From the NCBI GenBank assembly GCA_947495915.1, contig CANMAW010000002.1, forward strand, positions 248,001-312,000: a stretch of 64,000 bases of DNA, given 5' to 3'. A program made the position numbers and the translations under genes. Source of the stretch: Maribacter algarum (ex Lu et al. 2025) (nom. illeg.). GTDB taxonomy: Bacteria > Bacteroidota > Bacteroidia > Flavobacteriales > Flavobacteriaceae. Shown here in pieces: positions 8,398 to 18,282 of this stretch. Position 1 is the first letter of the stretch. Every line of letters begins with the position of its first letter. The notes beneath the pieces were generated by a model. It searched no databases, was not told where the DNA came from, and was given only the letters and a program-made list of their open reading frames with translations.

Positions 8398-11151
8398 GTG
8401 AAAAAGTTTTTGAAAATATTAGCGATTGTTTTGGTTCTAATTATTGGAGTACTAATTGCTGCTCCGTTCATACTTGAAGCAAAAATAGGAGATTTAATAA
8501 GGGCGAATGTAAACAATAATGTAAATGCAAAACTTGATTTTGCTGATGCTAATTTGAGTTTGATTAAAAGCTTTCCGAATGCTAATTTAAGTTTGAAGGA
8601 TGTTACCTTACTAAATAATGCACCTTTTGAAGGTGATACCTTGTTTGCAGCTAAAGACCTTAGTTTGACATTGGGTATAGGTGAGCTTTTTAAAAATGAA
8701 GGAGAGGCAATTGCAATTCAAAACTTAAATCTAGATGGCGCTACCATTCATGTAAAAGTTAATGAAAATGAAGTCACAAATTATGAAATAGGAAAAACTG
8801 ATAACAGTAAAAATTACCCAGTTGAGAATCAAGAATCGACCACTGATGGTTTTACCCTCGATCTTCAATCCTATGAAATTACAAACTCAAAAGTGATTTA
8901 TGACGATGCTGTAGCTAAGGTGTTTTTGGTGTTATCAGATATTCAACATTCGGGTACAGGTGACTTATCTGCAACCAAGTCAGAATTAGAAACACATACG
9001 AAAGCCGATGTAACCTTTGAATTAGATAGTACCAACTACCTGAATAACAACAAAATAAAGCTTGATGCCATAATTGGTATTGATCTAGAAGAAGACAAGT
9101 ATACCTTTTTAAAGAATGAAGCTTTGGTTAATCAGTTACCCCTGGTATTTGACGGTTTTGTAAAAGTAAACGAGAATAGTCAAGACATTGATTTAAGGTT
9201 CAAAACGCCTTCCTCTGATTTTAAAAATTTTTTAGCAGTAATACCTGAAACATATTCGAAGAATATAGCTGATGTGAAGACAACCGGTAACTTTATGCTT
9301 GAGGGTAATTTTGAAGGAACTGTTGATGAAACTCATATTCCAAAATTTAATATTAAAATTAATTCAGAGAACGCATCTTTCAAATATCCTGACTTGCCGA
9401 AATCAGTGAGCAATGTATTTATTGATACAAAGATTATTAATACTACCGGGCTGGCAGAAGATACTTTTGTCGATATTGATAAACTTACTTTCAATATCGA
9501 TAGTGATCAGTTCAACATGGTAGCGAAGATCAGAGAGCTGATGGGAAACACCAAAGTAAATGCTCATGTCGACGGTAAGATGAATTTAGCCAACATCAAA
9601 AAAGCGTATCCTATTCCGGCAGATTTAGATTTAAAAGGAATTCTTAAAGCCGATATTACAACGGCTTTTGATATGCTATCTATTGAAAATAGTAACTACA
9701 CAAATACTCAAACTAAAGGTGTCTTAAATTTAAATGATTTTGAGTATGTTTCAGAAGACACTCCAAATGCAATAAAAATTCAATCAACTTCATTAAAGTT
9801 TAATCCTCGAACGGTAACCTTAAATGAGTTAAAAGGTAGTACTGGTAAAACTGATTTTAGCGCAACGGGAACCATTAATAATCTTCTTGGTTTTATGTTT
9901 AATGATGAGAATGTTGAAGGTAATTTTGACTTAAAGTCTGATACTTTTGCCCTAAATGATTTTATGGTTGCTGAAGATGAAGTAAGCAAATCAAGTGAAT
10001 CTGCTGAAAGCAAAGGTGAATCAAGCGGTTCTGCAGCAGCAGAAAAGATTAAAATCCCTGCTTTTTTAGATGCTAATATTAATGCTTCTGCTAATACGGT
10101 ACTTTATGATAACCTTACTTTGAAAAATGTAAAAGGTAATCTTAAAATTAAAGATGAGAAAGCGATATTAAGTAATATGACTTCCTCTATTTTTAATGGT
10201 AAGTTAGGTTTTGAAGGCGAGGTTTCAACAAAGCAAGAGGTTCCTACTTTTGCTATGAAATTAGGTATGGATCAACTTCAGATAGAAGAAACTTTTGCGG
10301 CTTTAGAATTGTTTGAAGTTTTAGCTCCAATAGCAAACGTATTTAAGGGAAAATTAAATTCTGATATTGTTTTAGCAGGTAGTTTAACTGATGATTTTGG
10401 TTTAGATATGACTAATATTTCGGGTAACGTACTTGCGGAAATTTTAGCCACCAACATTGAATCTGATAAGGCTAAATTATTGCAATCATTAACTACGAAA
10501 CTTGATTTTATCAATTTAGATAAACTCGATCTCAAAGGTTTGAAAACTGCTTTGAATTTTGAGAATGGAGTGGTTCAGGTCAAGCCATTTACAGTCACCT
10601 ATGATGACATTGCCATTACGGTAGATGGTAATCATACTTTTGATCAAAAATTAAATTATAAAGCAACAATGCAAGTTCCTGCAAAATATTTAGGCAGTGA
10701 GGTAAATAGTTTAATTGCAAAGATTGATGATGATTCATTAGAAAATTTAACTATTCCTGTTATAGCTAATATTGGTGGTAATTATACGAGTCCGAATGTT
10801 ACTACTGATCTATCAGGTGGTGTTAAGAGTCTAACTAATCAACTTGTTGAAATTCAAAAACAAAAATTGCTGAATAAAGGCAAAGACAAGGCAAAAGATT
10901 TGTTGGGTGGTGTATTGGGTACTACAAAAGACAGCGAAAAAAGCGACACTACCAACACAAAAGAAACTACCAAAGAGGCAGTTAAAGACGTATTAGGTGG
11001 TATTTTAGGTAAACCCAAAAAAGACTCTACTGAAGTGAAAACTGATACTGTGCCTGAAAAGCAAGAAGAAGTTGTTAAAGAAAAAGCTAAAGATATTCTT
11101 GGCGGATTCTTAAATAGGAGCAAACAAAAGAATGACTCTTCAAACAAGTAA
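8398..11151 (+). CDS. AsmA family protein, large, membrane-anchored
   Basis: A 917-residue AsmA/TamB-type protein: one N-terminal membrane segment (about residues 4-24), then long beta-rich repeats expected to form a periplasmic groove for lipid or assembly-related transport. The AsmA_2-like region lies around residues 550-800. The C-terminal 90 residues are low-complexity and charged, with a three-times repeated KDLLGGVLG-type motif. The start is GTG at 8398; the only nearby ATG opens a different frame that stops after eight codons. The stop is 2 bp from the stop of the convergent DUF2797 gene. Confidence 0.85.
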   Translation: MKKFLKILAIVLVLIIGVLIAAPFILEAKIGDLIRANVNNNVNAKLDFADANLSLIKSFPNANLSLKDVTLLNNAPFEGDTLFAAKDLSLTLGIGELFKNEGEAIAIQNLNLDGATIHVKVNENEVTNYEIGKTDNSKNYPVENQESTTDGFTLDLQSYEITNSKVIYDDAVAKVFLVLSDIQHSGTGDLSATKSELETHTKADVTFELDSTNYLNNNKIKLDAIIGIDLEEDKYTFLKNEALVNQLPLVFDGFVKVNENSQDIDLRFKTPSSDFKNFLAVIPETYSKNIADVKTTGNFMLEGNFEGTVDETHIPKFNIKINSENASFKYPDLPKSVSNVFIDTKIINTTGLAEDTFVDIDKLTFNIDSDQFNMVAKIRELMGNTKVNAHVDGKMNLANIKKAYPIPADLDLKGILKADITTAFDMLSIENSNYTNTQTKGVLNLNDFEYVSEDTPNAIKIQSTSLKFNPRTVTLNELKGSTGKTDFSATGTINNLLGFMFNDENVEGNFDLKSDTFALNDFMVAEDEVSKSSESAESKGESSGSAAAEKIKIPAFLDANINASANTVLYDNLTLKNVKGNLKIKDEKAILSNMTSSIFNGKLGFEGEVSTKQEVPTFAMKLGMDQLQIEETFAALELFEVLAPIANVFKGKLNSDIVLAGSLTDDFGLDMTNISGNVLAEILATNIESDKAKLLQSLTTKLDFINLDKLDLKGLKTALNFENGVVQVKPFTVTYDDIAITVDGNHTFDQKLNYKATMQVPAKYLGSEVNSLIAKIDDDSLENLTIPVIANIGGNYTSPNVTTDLSGGVKSLTNQLVEIQKQKLLNKGKDKAKDLLGGVLGTTKDSEKSDTTNTKETTKEAVKDVLGGILGKPKKDSTEVKTDTVPEKQEEVVKEKAKDILGGFLNRSKQKNDSSNK

Positions 11152-11153
11152 AA

Positions 11154-11948
11154 TTACAAAATTCCTAACCTTATAAAATTTCCTTCATTGCTTCTAACAT
11201 TAAAAACAGTATTGTCTTCAAAAATTAGATATTGACCTTTTATACCTTTAAGTACACCTTCAAAATTTGGTGTTTTACTCAAGTTTAAACTATTTACTTT
11301 TTCTGGATAACGCAATACCGGAAAATCTAAATGAGTTTCTGAATTACTTGAAATAAAGTATTCTTGCGCTTCTTTAGGAATAAAAGGTTTTAATTTATCT
11401 CGCCATTCGATAAGATTTTCATCTTTGGTACTATTAGTAAGCATTTTTCGCCAAGCCGTTTTATCACCAACATGATCTTTTAAAGCTACTTCGGTAATTC
11501 CTGCTAAATAACGATTCGGTACTTCAACAATTTCAATTGCTTCATGCGCTCCTTGATCAATCCACCTAGTAGGTACCTGAGTTTTTCGAGTGACACCAAC
11601 CTTTATATTGCTAGAGTTGGCTAAATAAACAATATGTGGTTGTAATTGCACTTTCTTTTCATATTCAAGATCGCGATCTTCTTTATTCAAATGAGCGGTA
11701 CTTAGTTCAGGTCTCATTATCCAATCACCTGCAGTGGGTATTTCAAAAAAACAAGTTCTACAAAAGCCTTGTCGGTATATTGGCCTATCATTGCCACAGT
11801 TCAAACATTGATGTTTAACGAAGTTGATTTTCAGGGTTTTATTTAATACCTGATTAACATTTAAAAAGTCGTTTTCAAATGTCATATAATATTGAATCGG
11901 ACTCCCGACTTCGGTTTGCATTTTTCTTAGAACGCCCTCGTACTGCAT
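11154..11948 (-). CDS. DUF2797 family protein with a Cys4 zinc-binding site
   Basis: A 264-residue protein of unknown biochemical function. A likely zinc site is formed by CLNCG and CRTCFFE (about residues 48-70). The middle has the family's IVYLANSSNIKVGVTR and RWIDQGA segments, whose layout resembles a GIY-YIG-type fold; that resemblance is my inference. It converges with the AsmA gene and is divergent from the GH3 gene. No signal peptide is seen, so it is probably cytoplasmic. Confidence 0.8.
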   Translation of the reverse strand: MQYEGVLRKMQTEVGSPIQYYMTFENDFLNVNQVLNKTLKINFVKHQCLNCGNDRPIYRQGFCRTCFFEIPTAGDWIMRPELSTAHLNKEDRDLEYEKKVQLQPHIVYLANSSNIKVGVTRKTQVPTRWIDQGAHEAIEIVEVPNRYLAGITEVALKDHVGDKTAWRKMLTNSTKDENLIEWRDKLKPFIPKEAQEYFISSNSETHLDFPVLRYPEKVNSLNLSKTPNFEGVLKGIKGQYLIFEDNTVFNVRSNEGNFIRLGIL

Positions 11949-12013
11949 GAAAAAAAAAGTTATTTGAAATGATGGGTTAAAATCCTATTTTAGGAGGATA
12001 AATATACCCATAA

Positions 12014-13528
12014 ATGCCCATACCTCTCTTTAATTCGATTGCTTCTTGGTTATTAAAAAAGCGCTATCACCAAATTGAACTTTTTTTAAAATATCCTGCT
12101 GAAGTACAAGAAGAAGTATTAGAACAATTGCTTGAGATTGCTGAAGATACTGAGATTGGAAAAAAATTTGAATTTGAATCTATTGAAAATTATAATGATT
12201 TTCGAGAGCGACTGCCAATAGTGTCATATGAAGATTTTGAACCATTAATAGAAAGAACCAGAAAAGGAGAGCAAAACATTTTTTGGCCTACCTCAATTAA
12301 ATGGTTTGCTAAAAGTAGTGGTACGACCAATGCAAAGAGTAAATTTATTCCTGTAAGCGCTGAGGCATTAGAAGATTGCCATTATAATTCTGGTAAAGAC
12401 CTCTTATGTTTGTACTTAAATAATAATGAAAACTCTCAATTATTTACAGGCAAGAGTTTGCGGTTGGGAGGTAGCAAACAGTTATATGAAGATAACGGAT
12501 CTTATTTTGGTGATTTGTCTGCCATTTTAATAGATAATATGCCTTTATGGGCAGAATTCAGTAGTACACCTAGCAGTAAAGTGTCTTTAATGAGTGAGTG
12601 GGAGAGTAAGCTTAAAGCAATCATTCATGAGAGTACTCAAGAAAATGTTACCAGTTTAGCGGGCGTGCCTTCTTGGATGCTAGTGTTGTTAAATAACGTT
12701 ATTGAAGAAACCGGTAAAGATAGTTTGTTTCAAGTATGGGAAAATTTAGAAGTATACTTTCATGGCGGCGTAAGTTTTAACCCTTATAAAGAACAATATC
12801 AAAAATTACTACCTCGTAAGAGTTTCAAGTATTATGAAATTTACAATGCTTCAGAAGGGTTCTTTGCTATTCAAGATCGGAATAATTCAGATGATTTGCT
12901 TCTAATGCTTGATTATGGCATTTTTTATGAGTTTATTCCTATGGATGTATATGGTACTGAAGAAGCACAAGCTATACCCCTTTGGGAAGTTGAGGTAGGA
13001 ACCAATTATGCCATCATTATAACAACCAATTCTGGTTTATGGCGCTATAAGATTGGCGATACGGTTCGTTTTACTTCAGTTAGTCCGTATCGAATAAAAG
13101 TAACTGGGCGCACAAAACATCATATTAATGTGTTTGGTGAAGAATTAATAATTGAAAATGCTGAAGAGGCTCTAAGAAATGTTTGTAAAAAAACCGGAGC
13201 AGAAATTATAGATTATACAGCCGGACCAGTTTTTATGGCAGGCAAAGAAAAGGGTGCCCACGAATGGATTATAGAATTTCGTAAAGCACCCGAAGAACTT
13301 GATTACTTTATTGAGTTTTTAGACAATGCGCTAAAATCTTTGAATTCTGATTATGAAGCAAAACGATATAATAACATAACACTAAAAATGCCCTTGGTTC
13401 ATATTGCCAGAGAAAATCTTTTCTACGATTGGTTGAAATCAAAAGATAAGCTTGGCGGGCAACATAAAATTCCTCGACTCTCTAATAAAAGAGAATATTT
13501 AAACGAGTTGTTAGCCATGAACAAATAA
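12014..13528 (+). CDS. GH3 family protein (acyl-adenylating, amino-acid-conjugating type)
   Basis: A 504-residue GH3 protein. Plant members adenylate carboxylic acids and conjugate them to amino acids; bacterial members are common in Bacteroidota but their substrates are not established. Visible marks are the ATP-binding KSSGTTNAKSKFIPVS (about residues 101-116), the YNASEGFFAIQ segment, LWRYKIGDTV and the hinge-side VTGRTKHHINVFGEE. It lacks a carrier-protein domain. It is a single gene between a divergent DUF2797 gene and a hydrolase. Confidence 0.87.
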   Translation: MPIPLFNSIASWLLKKRYHQIELFLKYPAEVQEEVLEQLLEIAEDTEIGKKFEFESIENYNDFRERLPIVSYEDFEPLIERTRKGEQNIFWPTSIKWFAKSSGTTNAKSKFIPVSAEALEDCHYNSGKDLLCLYLNNNENSQLFTGKSLRLGGSKQLYEDNGSYFGDLSAILIDNMPLWAEFSSTPSSKVSLMSEWESKLKAIIHESTQENVTSLAGVPSWMLVLLNNVIEETGKDSLFQVWENLEVYFHGGVSFNPYKEQYQKLLPRKSFKYYEIYNASEGFFAIQDRNNSDDLLLMLDYGIFYEFIPMDVYGTEEAQAIPLWEVEVGTNYAIIITTNSGLWRYKIGDTVRFTSVSPYRIKVTGRTKHHINVFGEELIIENAEEALRNVCKKTGAEIIDYTAGPVFMAGKEKGAHEWIIEFRKAPEELDYFIEFLDNALKSLNSDYEAKRYNNITLKMPLVHIARENLFYDWLKSKDKLGGQHKIPRLSNKREYLNELLAMNK

Positions 13529-13722
13529 CCTTTTGGCTGCGTCATTACAATGTTATTCTAATTTCCTACGAGTACGTAAGGAGTGTAGTACATGTAGTTC
13601 ATCGGAAAAAAGGGACTACATCGAAGATTTCTTTCAGATAAACAAATAAATGTCTTATTCCCTCGTTTATTGTTCAACTTGGTCCCAGATACTTAACCGA
13701 ATTATAAACAAAACCTATTCTT

Positions 13723-14301
13723 ATGGCCCAGAAATTAGTAATATTATCCGACATGTGGGGAGCTAAAAAAGGACTCTACATTACATCTTATCTCGGATAT
13801 TTACAACAGTATTTCGACATTACTTATTATGATATTCAACAACTAGCAAACATTGATGTAAAAATTCTGACTCAAGAAAATGTACATCGTGCATTTGTTG
13901 AGGGCGGTATTGATACAGCAGTAGCTCACTTGCTTAAAAAAGAAACAGAGCCAGCACATTATTTAGGTTTTAGTGTAGGGGGTACAATAGCATGGAAAGC
14001 AGGTCTAATGGGACTTCCAATGAAATCACTTTATACGGTTTCTTCTACAAGAATTCGTGCTGAAAAAAGTAAGCCTGAATGTGAAATTACTGCCTTATTT
14101 GGTGATAAAGATATGTATCGTCCAAAATTAGATTGGCATCAAGAAGTGGGTGTTAAGTCTAATTTGGTTTCAGGTTTTGGTCATACCATGTATAACGACG
14201 AAAAAATTATAGGTAGAGTTTGTTTAGATCTTTTAACTGCAGTAACGCAACCAATTAAAAAGATGAAGGAAGAAGTGCAGGCGCACATAAAAATTGCCTA
14301 G
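13723..14301 (+). CDS. Alpha/beta hydrolase-like protein
   Basis: A 192-residue small alpha/beta hydrolase. The nucleophile elbow GFSVGG is present, followed by an acidic residue in ALFGDKDMY and a His in GFGHTMYND, so a Ser-Asp-His triad can be assembled. The start ATG at 13723 gives MAQKLVILSD. There is no signal peptide. The substrate is unknown. A shared bidirectional hairpin separates it from convergent clpX. Confidence 0.7.
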   Translation: MAQKLVILSDMWGAKKGLYITSYLGYLQQYFDITYYDIQQLANIDVKILTQENVHRAFVEGGIDTAVAHLLKKETEPAHYLGFSVGGTIAWKAGLMGLPMKSLYTVSSTRIRAEKSKPECEITALFGDKDMYRPKLDWHQEVGVKSNLVSGFGHTMYNDEKIIGRVCLDLLTAVTQPIKKMKEEVQAHIKIA

Positions 14302-14321
14302 TAGTCAATTCAAAATATATT

Positions 14322-14361
14322 AAAAACTAAAGGCTGTCTTATGAGACAGCCTTTAGTTTTT
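14322..14361. terminator. Bidirectional terminator between the hydrolase gene and clpX
   Basis: An 18 bp perfect inverted repeat (14322-14339 with 14344-14361) around the tetraloop TATG, flanked by A-run and T-run on the two sides, so it can work on both strands. The clpX stop codon (14339-14341) sits at the loop, so the last clpX codons form one arm. Confidence 0.88.
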
Positions 14362-15574
14362 TAATAGTTTCATGAGAAAGCTTTTCTTCGGCATAAGGTT
14401 TGGTAACCTTAAATTCGGTTTCACCGCTGCTAGGCATTTCAAACATAGCATCAGTAAATATTGCCTCACATAACGAACGAAGTCCGCGAGCACCTAATTT
14501 GTACTCAATTGCCTTTTTTACAATATACTCTAATGCCTGGTCGGTGATGGAAAAAGAAATACCATCCATCTGAAACAGTTTTTCATACTGTTTTATAATA
14601 GCATTTTTAGGTTCAGTTAATATGGCACGTAACGTTTTTTCATCTAAAGGATTCATATGTGTTAACACCGGAAGCCTTCCTATAATCTCAGGAATTAGGC
14701 CGAAGTCTTTTAAATCCTTAGGAATAATATACTGTAAAATATTAGTTTCGTCTAAATTTTCATCTGCTTTTGACGCACTGTAGCCTACGGCTTGCATGTT
14801 CAGGCGCTTTGTAATTGCGCGCTCAATACCGTCAAATGCACCTCCTGCAATAAATAAGATATTTTCTGTATTTACTTCAATAAACTTTTGATCAGGGTGT
14901 TTTCTTCCTCCTTTTGGCGGAACATTGACAACAGTACCCTCAAGAAGTTTTAGCAATCCTTGTTGAACACCTTCACCAGAAACATCTCTTGTTATTGATG
15001 GATTATCGCTCTTTCTGGCAATTTTATCAATTTCATCAATAAACACAATTCCACGTTCTGTCTTCTCTAAGTTGTAATCGGCTGCTTGTAACAATCGCGT
15101 TAAGATGCTTTCTACATCTTCACCAACATAACCAGCTTCTGTTAGTACTGTTGCATCAACAATTGCTAAAGGTACATTTAGCATTCGAGCAATAGTTTTA
15201 GCCATTAATGTCTTACCGGTACCAGTTTGACCAACCATGATGATATTACTCTTTTGAATTTCAATATCATCATCTTTAGTGGTGGGTTGTAATAATCTTT
15301 TGTAATGATTATATACCGCTACAGACATTACTTTTTTGGTTCTTTCTTGCCCAATAATAAAAGTGTCTAAAAATTCTTTTATCTCAAGAGGTTTCTTTAA
15401 AACCAATTCAGAAGATAAATCATTGGTTTTAGTCTGCTTAGATTCTTCTGCTACTATACCATGTGCTTGTTCTATACATCGATCACAGATATGAGCATCT
15501 AACCCTGCAATTAATAGGTTAGTTTCTGGTTTTTTTCTACCGCAAAACGAGCATTCTAAATTTTCCTTCGCCAT
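14339..15574 (-). CDS. clpX: ATP-dependent protease unfoldase subunit ClpX
   Basis: The AAA+ unfoldase that feeds ClpP. The N-terminal zinc-binding domain has CSFCG and CDRC; the AAA+ module has Walker A GQTGTGKT and Walker [10 protein letters not shown], with a late GARGLR sensor-2 stretch. At the ClpP-docking IGF-loop position the residues read VGY ([11 protein letters not shown]). The start was chosen at ATG 15574 ([12 protein letters not shown]) because the family begins there; the longer frame from 15595 runs into an inverted repeat. It is the third gene of tig-clpP-clpX. The 3' end is embedded in a terminator. Confidence 0.97.
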   Translation of the reverse strand: MAKENLECSFCGRKKPETNLLIAGLDAHICDRCIEQAHGIVAEESKQTKTNDLSSELVLKKPLEIKEFLDTFIIGQERTKKVMSVAVYNHYKRLLQPTTKDDDIEIQKSNIIMVGQTGTGKTLMAKTIARMLNVPLAIVDATVLTEAGYVGEDVESILTRLLQAADYNLEKTERGIVFIDEIDKIARKSDNPSITRDVSGEGVQQGLLKLLEGTVVNVPPKGGRKHPDQKFIEVNTENILFIAGGAFDGIERAITKRLNMQAVGYSASKADENLDETNILQYIIPKDLKDFGLIPEIIGRLPVLTHMNPLDEKTLRAILTEPKNAIIKQYEKLFQMDGISFSITDQALEYIVKKAIEYKLGARGLRSLCEAIFTDAMFEMPSSGETEFKVTKPYAEEKLSHETIKKLKAVS

Positions 15575-15591
15575 AAATTTGCTGTCTATCA

Positions 15592-15615
15592 CCAATATTA
15601 ACGCTAGAATATTGG
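15592..15615. repeat. Inverted repeat in the clpP-clpX gap
   Basis: Perfect 8 bp arms CCAATATT and AATATTGG separated by 8 bp, ending 18 bp before the clpX ATG in the minus-strand transcript. No T-run follows on that strand. It could be an operator or a leader hairpin affecting clpX translation. Confidence 0.4.
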
Positions 15616-15669
15616 TTTTGGTTTAATGTGTATTACTTAAATAAGAAATACCTATAATTTTAGTCGCAA

Positions 15670-16350
15670 TTAATCTTTGTCTCTTACTAGAATTTCATCA
15701 ATCATACCATAATTTTTGGCCTCTTCTGCTTTCATCCAATAGTCACGATCACTGTCATCATGAACTTTATCAATAGTTTGACCCGAATGGCTAGCGATAA
15801 TTTGATACAATTCTTCTTTTAGTTTTAAGATTTCTCTTGCAGTAATTTCAATATCACTAGCTTGCCCTTGAGCACCACCCATTGGTTGGTGAATCATTAC
15901 GCGAGAATGTGTTAAACCACTGCGTTTACCTTTTTCACCAGCACATAGTAATACAGCACCCATTGAAGCAGCCATACCTGTACAAATTGTAGCTACATCT
16001 GGTTTGATAAATTGCATAGTATCATATATTCCTAAACCTGCGTAAACACTTCCTCCAGGAGAGTTGATGTAAATCTGAATATCTTTAGACGCATCTGCGC
16101 TTTCTAAAAATAACAATTGTGCTTGTACGATATTAGCAACTTGATCATTGATGCCAGTGCCTAAGAATATAATACGATCCATCATTAAACGCGAAAAAAC
16201 ATCCATAGCAATGGCGTTTAATTGACGTTCTTCAATAATGTTTGGGGTCATATTAGTAGGGTACATGCTGCTCATGATTTTGTCATAATACATGCTGTTG
16301 ATACCCTGATGATTTATAGCGTAATTTTTGAATTCTTTTCCGTAATCCAT
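15670..16350 (-). CDS. clpP: ATP-dependent Clp protease proteolytic subunit ClpP
   Basis: The self-compartmentalising serine protease that partners ClpX. Counting from MDYGKEF, the nucleophile is Ser129 in GMAASMGA and His154 lies in [17 protein letters not shown] carries the third residue region. The start was set at ATG 16350. The frame remains open to 16407, but that extension reads through the tig terminator, so it is not coding. The 226-residue length, with a longer N-terminus than in E. coli, is usual for the phylum. Its 3' end is followed by clpX 95 bp on. Confidence 0.96.
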   Translation of the reverse strand: MDYGKEFKNYAINHQGINSMYYDKIMSSMYPTNMTPNIIEERQLNAIAMDVFSRLMMDRIIFLGTGINDQVANIVQAQLLFLESADASKDIQIYINSPGGSVYAGLGIYDTMQFIKPDVATICTGMAASMGAVLLCAGEKGKRSGLTHSRVMIHQPMGGAQGQASDIEITAREILKLKEELYQIIASHSGQTIDKVHDDSDRDYWMKAEEAKNYGMIDEILVRDKD

Positions 16351-16373
16351 TGTAGTTTTGTTCGATTTTTTAG

Positions 16374-16409
16374 ACAAAAAAGGTGCCGAGAACATAAGTT
16401 TCGGCACCG
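16374..16409 (-). terminator. Terminator after tig
   Basis: GGTGCCGA / TCGGCACC stem with a ten-base loop, followed on the minus strand by six T residues. It lies between tig and clpP, so clpP expression needs read-through or its own promoter. Confidence 0.8.
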
Positions 16410-16435
16410 TAAAGATACTTAATATATTTCTAAAT

Positions 16436-17755
16436 TTATCCGTATACTTCCTTAACGAAGTTTTCGTAAGTCACCTCTTTGGTCTTTAAGTTTGCCTTTT
16501 CTTTGTAAAGATTGATTAGCTTTTGACTCATCAATTGTTCTGATAGTCGCTTTACTTCGTCTTGGTTGCCCATTACACGAGCGGCAATATTATCTAATTC
16601 TTCCTCTTGAGGATTCAATTGACCATATTGAGCCATTTGTGATTTTATAAATCCTTTAGCAAATTCTTTCAATTCTTCAAAGTCAACTTTAAGATCATTA
16701 TCTTTAATGATCTTTCCTTCTATTAGTTGGTATCTTAAACCTTTTTCAGATTTTTCATATTCTTCACTTGCCTGTTCTTCAGTAAGTGGATTTTCGCCGG
16801 TCATCTGAATCCATTTGGTTAAAAAACCAGCTGGTAAATCGAATTTGGTATTTTCTATGAAATATTCTGTAACATCATTCAAAAGTTTCTGATCTGATTG
16901 TTGTTCAAATTGTTTTTCAGAATCTTCTTTGATTTTGTCTTTTAGTTCTTTTTCTGATTTTACGACATCAGCACCAAACAATTTATCAAAAAGTTCTTGA
17001 TTGAGTTCTGCAGGTTCTCTTTCATTAACTTCTTCTATAGTGAAGTCAACTTCAATGTCTAATTTTTCTGCTTTGTCTGCTGAAATACCTAAGACACTTG
17101 TTAAGAAGTTATCTTCTTTGAAAAGACCCTTTGTTTTTAAAGTTACCGTGTCTCCAACCTTTTTACCGATTAAAGCTTCTCCTTTTTTACCTTTGAACAT
17201 GTTGAATTCAAGAGTAGTTTTGTTGTCAATTTCAGCTTCTTCATTTTTGAAATTACCAGTAACTTCATCTTTTTTGCTTACTTCAGTTTTACTCACTAGT
17301 TTTCCATATTGCTTTTGAATACGTTCTACCTGTTCATCTACCATTTTTTTATCGGCAGTGATTTTATAGCTAGTGATTGCTTTTTTGGTTTTCAATGGAA
17401 CTTCAAAATTAGGTGCTAAACCTAACTCAAATTCAAAAGAGAAATCTTCATTATCCCAATCAAAACTCTCTTGTTGTTTTGGAAGCGGATTGCCTAAAAC
17501 ATCAAGTTTTTCTTCTGTAAGGTATTTGTTTAGATTGTCTTGAATCAATTTGTTAACTTCATCAACCAAGACTGCTTTACCGTATTGCTTTTTGATTAAT
17601 CCCATCGGTACTTGCCCTTTTCTAAAACCTGGGATATTTGCTTGCTTTTTATAATCTTTAAGAATGCTATCTACCTTATCTTGGTAATCATCTTTGGTTA
17701 TTGCAACCGTTACTACTGCATTCAATTCGTCAATCTGCTCTTTGGTGATATTCAT
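16436..17755 (-). CDS. tig: Trigger factor, ribosome-associated chaperone and prolyl isomerase
   Basis: A 439-residue trigger factor: N-terminal ribosome-binding domain with the signature PGFRKGQVP (about residues 41-50), a PPIase-like middle domain (about 150-245) and a helical C-terminal chaperone domain. It acts on nascent chains at the ribosome exit. It is the first gene of tig-clpP-clpX, with its own strong promoter at 17791-17821 and a terminator right after the stop. Confidence 0.94.
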   Translation of the reverse strand: MNITKEQIDELNAVVTVAITKDDYQDKVDSILKDYKKQANIPGFRKGQVPMGLIKKQYGKAVLVDEVNKLIQDNLNKYLTEEKLDVLGNPLPKQQESFDWDNEDFSFEFELGLAPNFEVPLKTKKAITSYKITADKKMVDEQVERIQKQYGKLVSKTEVSKKDEVTGNFKNEEAEIDNKTTLEFNMFKGKKGEALIGKKVGDTVTLKTKGLFKEDNFLTSVLGISADKAEKLDIEVDFTIEEVNEREPAELNQELFDKLFGADVVKSEKELKDKIKEDSEKQFEQQSDQKLLNDVTEYFIENTKFDLPAGFLTKWIQMTGENPLTEEQASEEYEKSEKGLRYQLIEGKIIKDNDLKVDFEELKEFAKGFIKSQMAQYGQLNPQEEELDNIAARVMGNQDEVKRLSEQLMSQKLINLYKEKANLKTKEVTYENFVKEVYG

Positions 17756-17790
17756 CTGTACTAATTATTATTGCTTAAATAAATGGGATG

Positions 17791-17821
17791 CAAAAGTAGT
17801 ACAAATTCTATATCCTGCCAA
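17791..17821 (-). promoter_or_regulatory. Promoter for tig
   Basis: Minus-strand TTG (17821-17819), 20 bp spacer, TACTTTTG (17798-17791), matching the Bacteroidota consensus. It predicts a start near 17784 and a leader of roughly 30 nt. Confidence 0.65.
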
Positions 17822-17851
17822 GTTTTTAAACGACTGGAATACAATAGTTTT

Positions 17852-18202
17852 CTATGCTTTTTTGTCTGATTTAAGAAGTGAAAACAAAATTGATTGAAGA
17901 ATCGATAATAACAAACTGAAAATTATCGCCCATAACCACCCATCAACATTAAAACCATCAATAAAATTATCTGCTAATTTTATGATAACGGCATTGATAA
18001 CAAGTAAAAAAAGGCCAAAGGTTAAAATGGTAATCGGTAGGGTTAGAATAACCATAATAGGTTTAATAATAAAGTTCAGCAAACTTAGGGCGATAGCAAC
18101 AATTAGTGCTGTGCCATAGTCATCTACAGAAACATTTGGTAGTACTTTAGAAAGTATTACGACAGCTAATGCGCTTAGAAGTAATCTTAAAATTAGTTTC
18201 AT
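17852..18202 (-). CDS. Small four-helix membrane protein, 'phage holin family' (PF04020-like)
   Basis: A 116-residue protein made almost entirely of hydrophobic segments (about residues 3-20, 30-50, 54-76 and 88-108), with the NFIIKPIMVILTLPITILT pattern of this family. The family name comes from similarity to a mycobacteriophage holin, but chromosomal members are widespread and nothing phage-like surrounds this one. The function is unknown. It is preceded by a hairpin terminator and followed by the tig promoter region. Confidence 0.8.
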   Translation of the reverse strand: MKLILRLLLSALAVVILSKVLPNVSVDDYGTALIVAIALSLLNFIIKPIMVILTLPITILTFGLFLLVINAVIIKLADNFIDGFNVDGWLWAIIFSLLLSILQSILFSLLKSDKKA

Positions 18203-18226
18203 AGTAATAGTTTTGGTTAATAAAAC

Positions 18227-18260
18227 AAAAAAGGTACCGAAAATTTCCGATACCTTTTAA
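18227..18260 (-). terminator. Terminator after the GDSL lipoprotein gene
   Basis: AAAAGGTA-CGG / CCG-TACCTTTT arms around GAAATTTT, with one-base interruptions and a T-run on the minus-strand side. It lies 23 bp past the lipoprotein stop and just before the holin-like gene. Confidence 0.65.
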
Positions 18261-18282
18261 ATTATTTTTTGTGTATATGGTG

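Noticed and set aside
13560-13630. Inverted ATGTAGT / ACTACAT in the gap after the GH3 gene
   Set aside because: The arms are short, the loop is long and A-rich and there is no T-run. I see no gene, promoter or clear signal in this 194 bp gap.
16351-16407. 19-residue N-terminal extension of ClpP
   Set aside because: The extension is the tig terminator hairpin read as codons; the family start MDYGKEF is at 16350.
17852-18202. 'Holin' as sign of a prophage
   Set aside because: No other phage gene, integrase or attachment repeat is nearby. The family is common in chromosomes and flanked here by tig and a lipoprotein gene.
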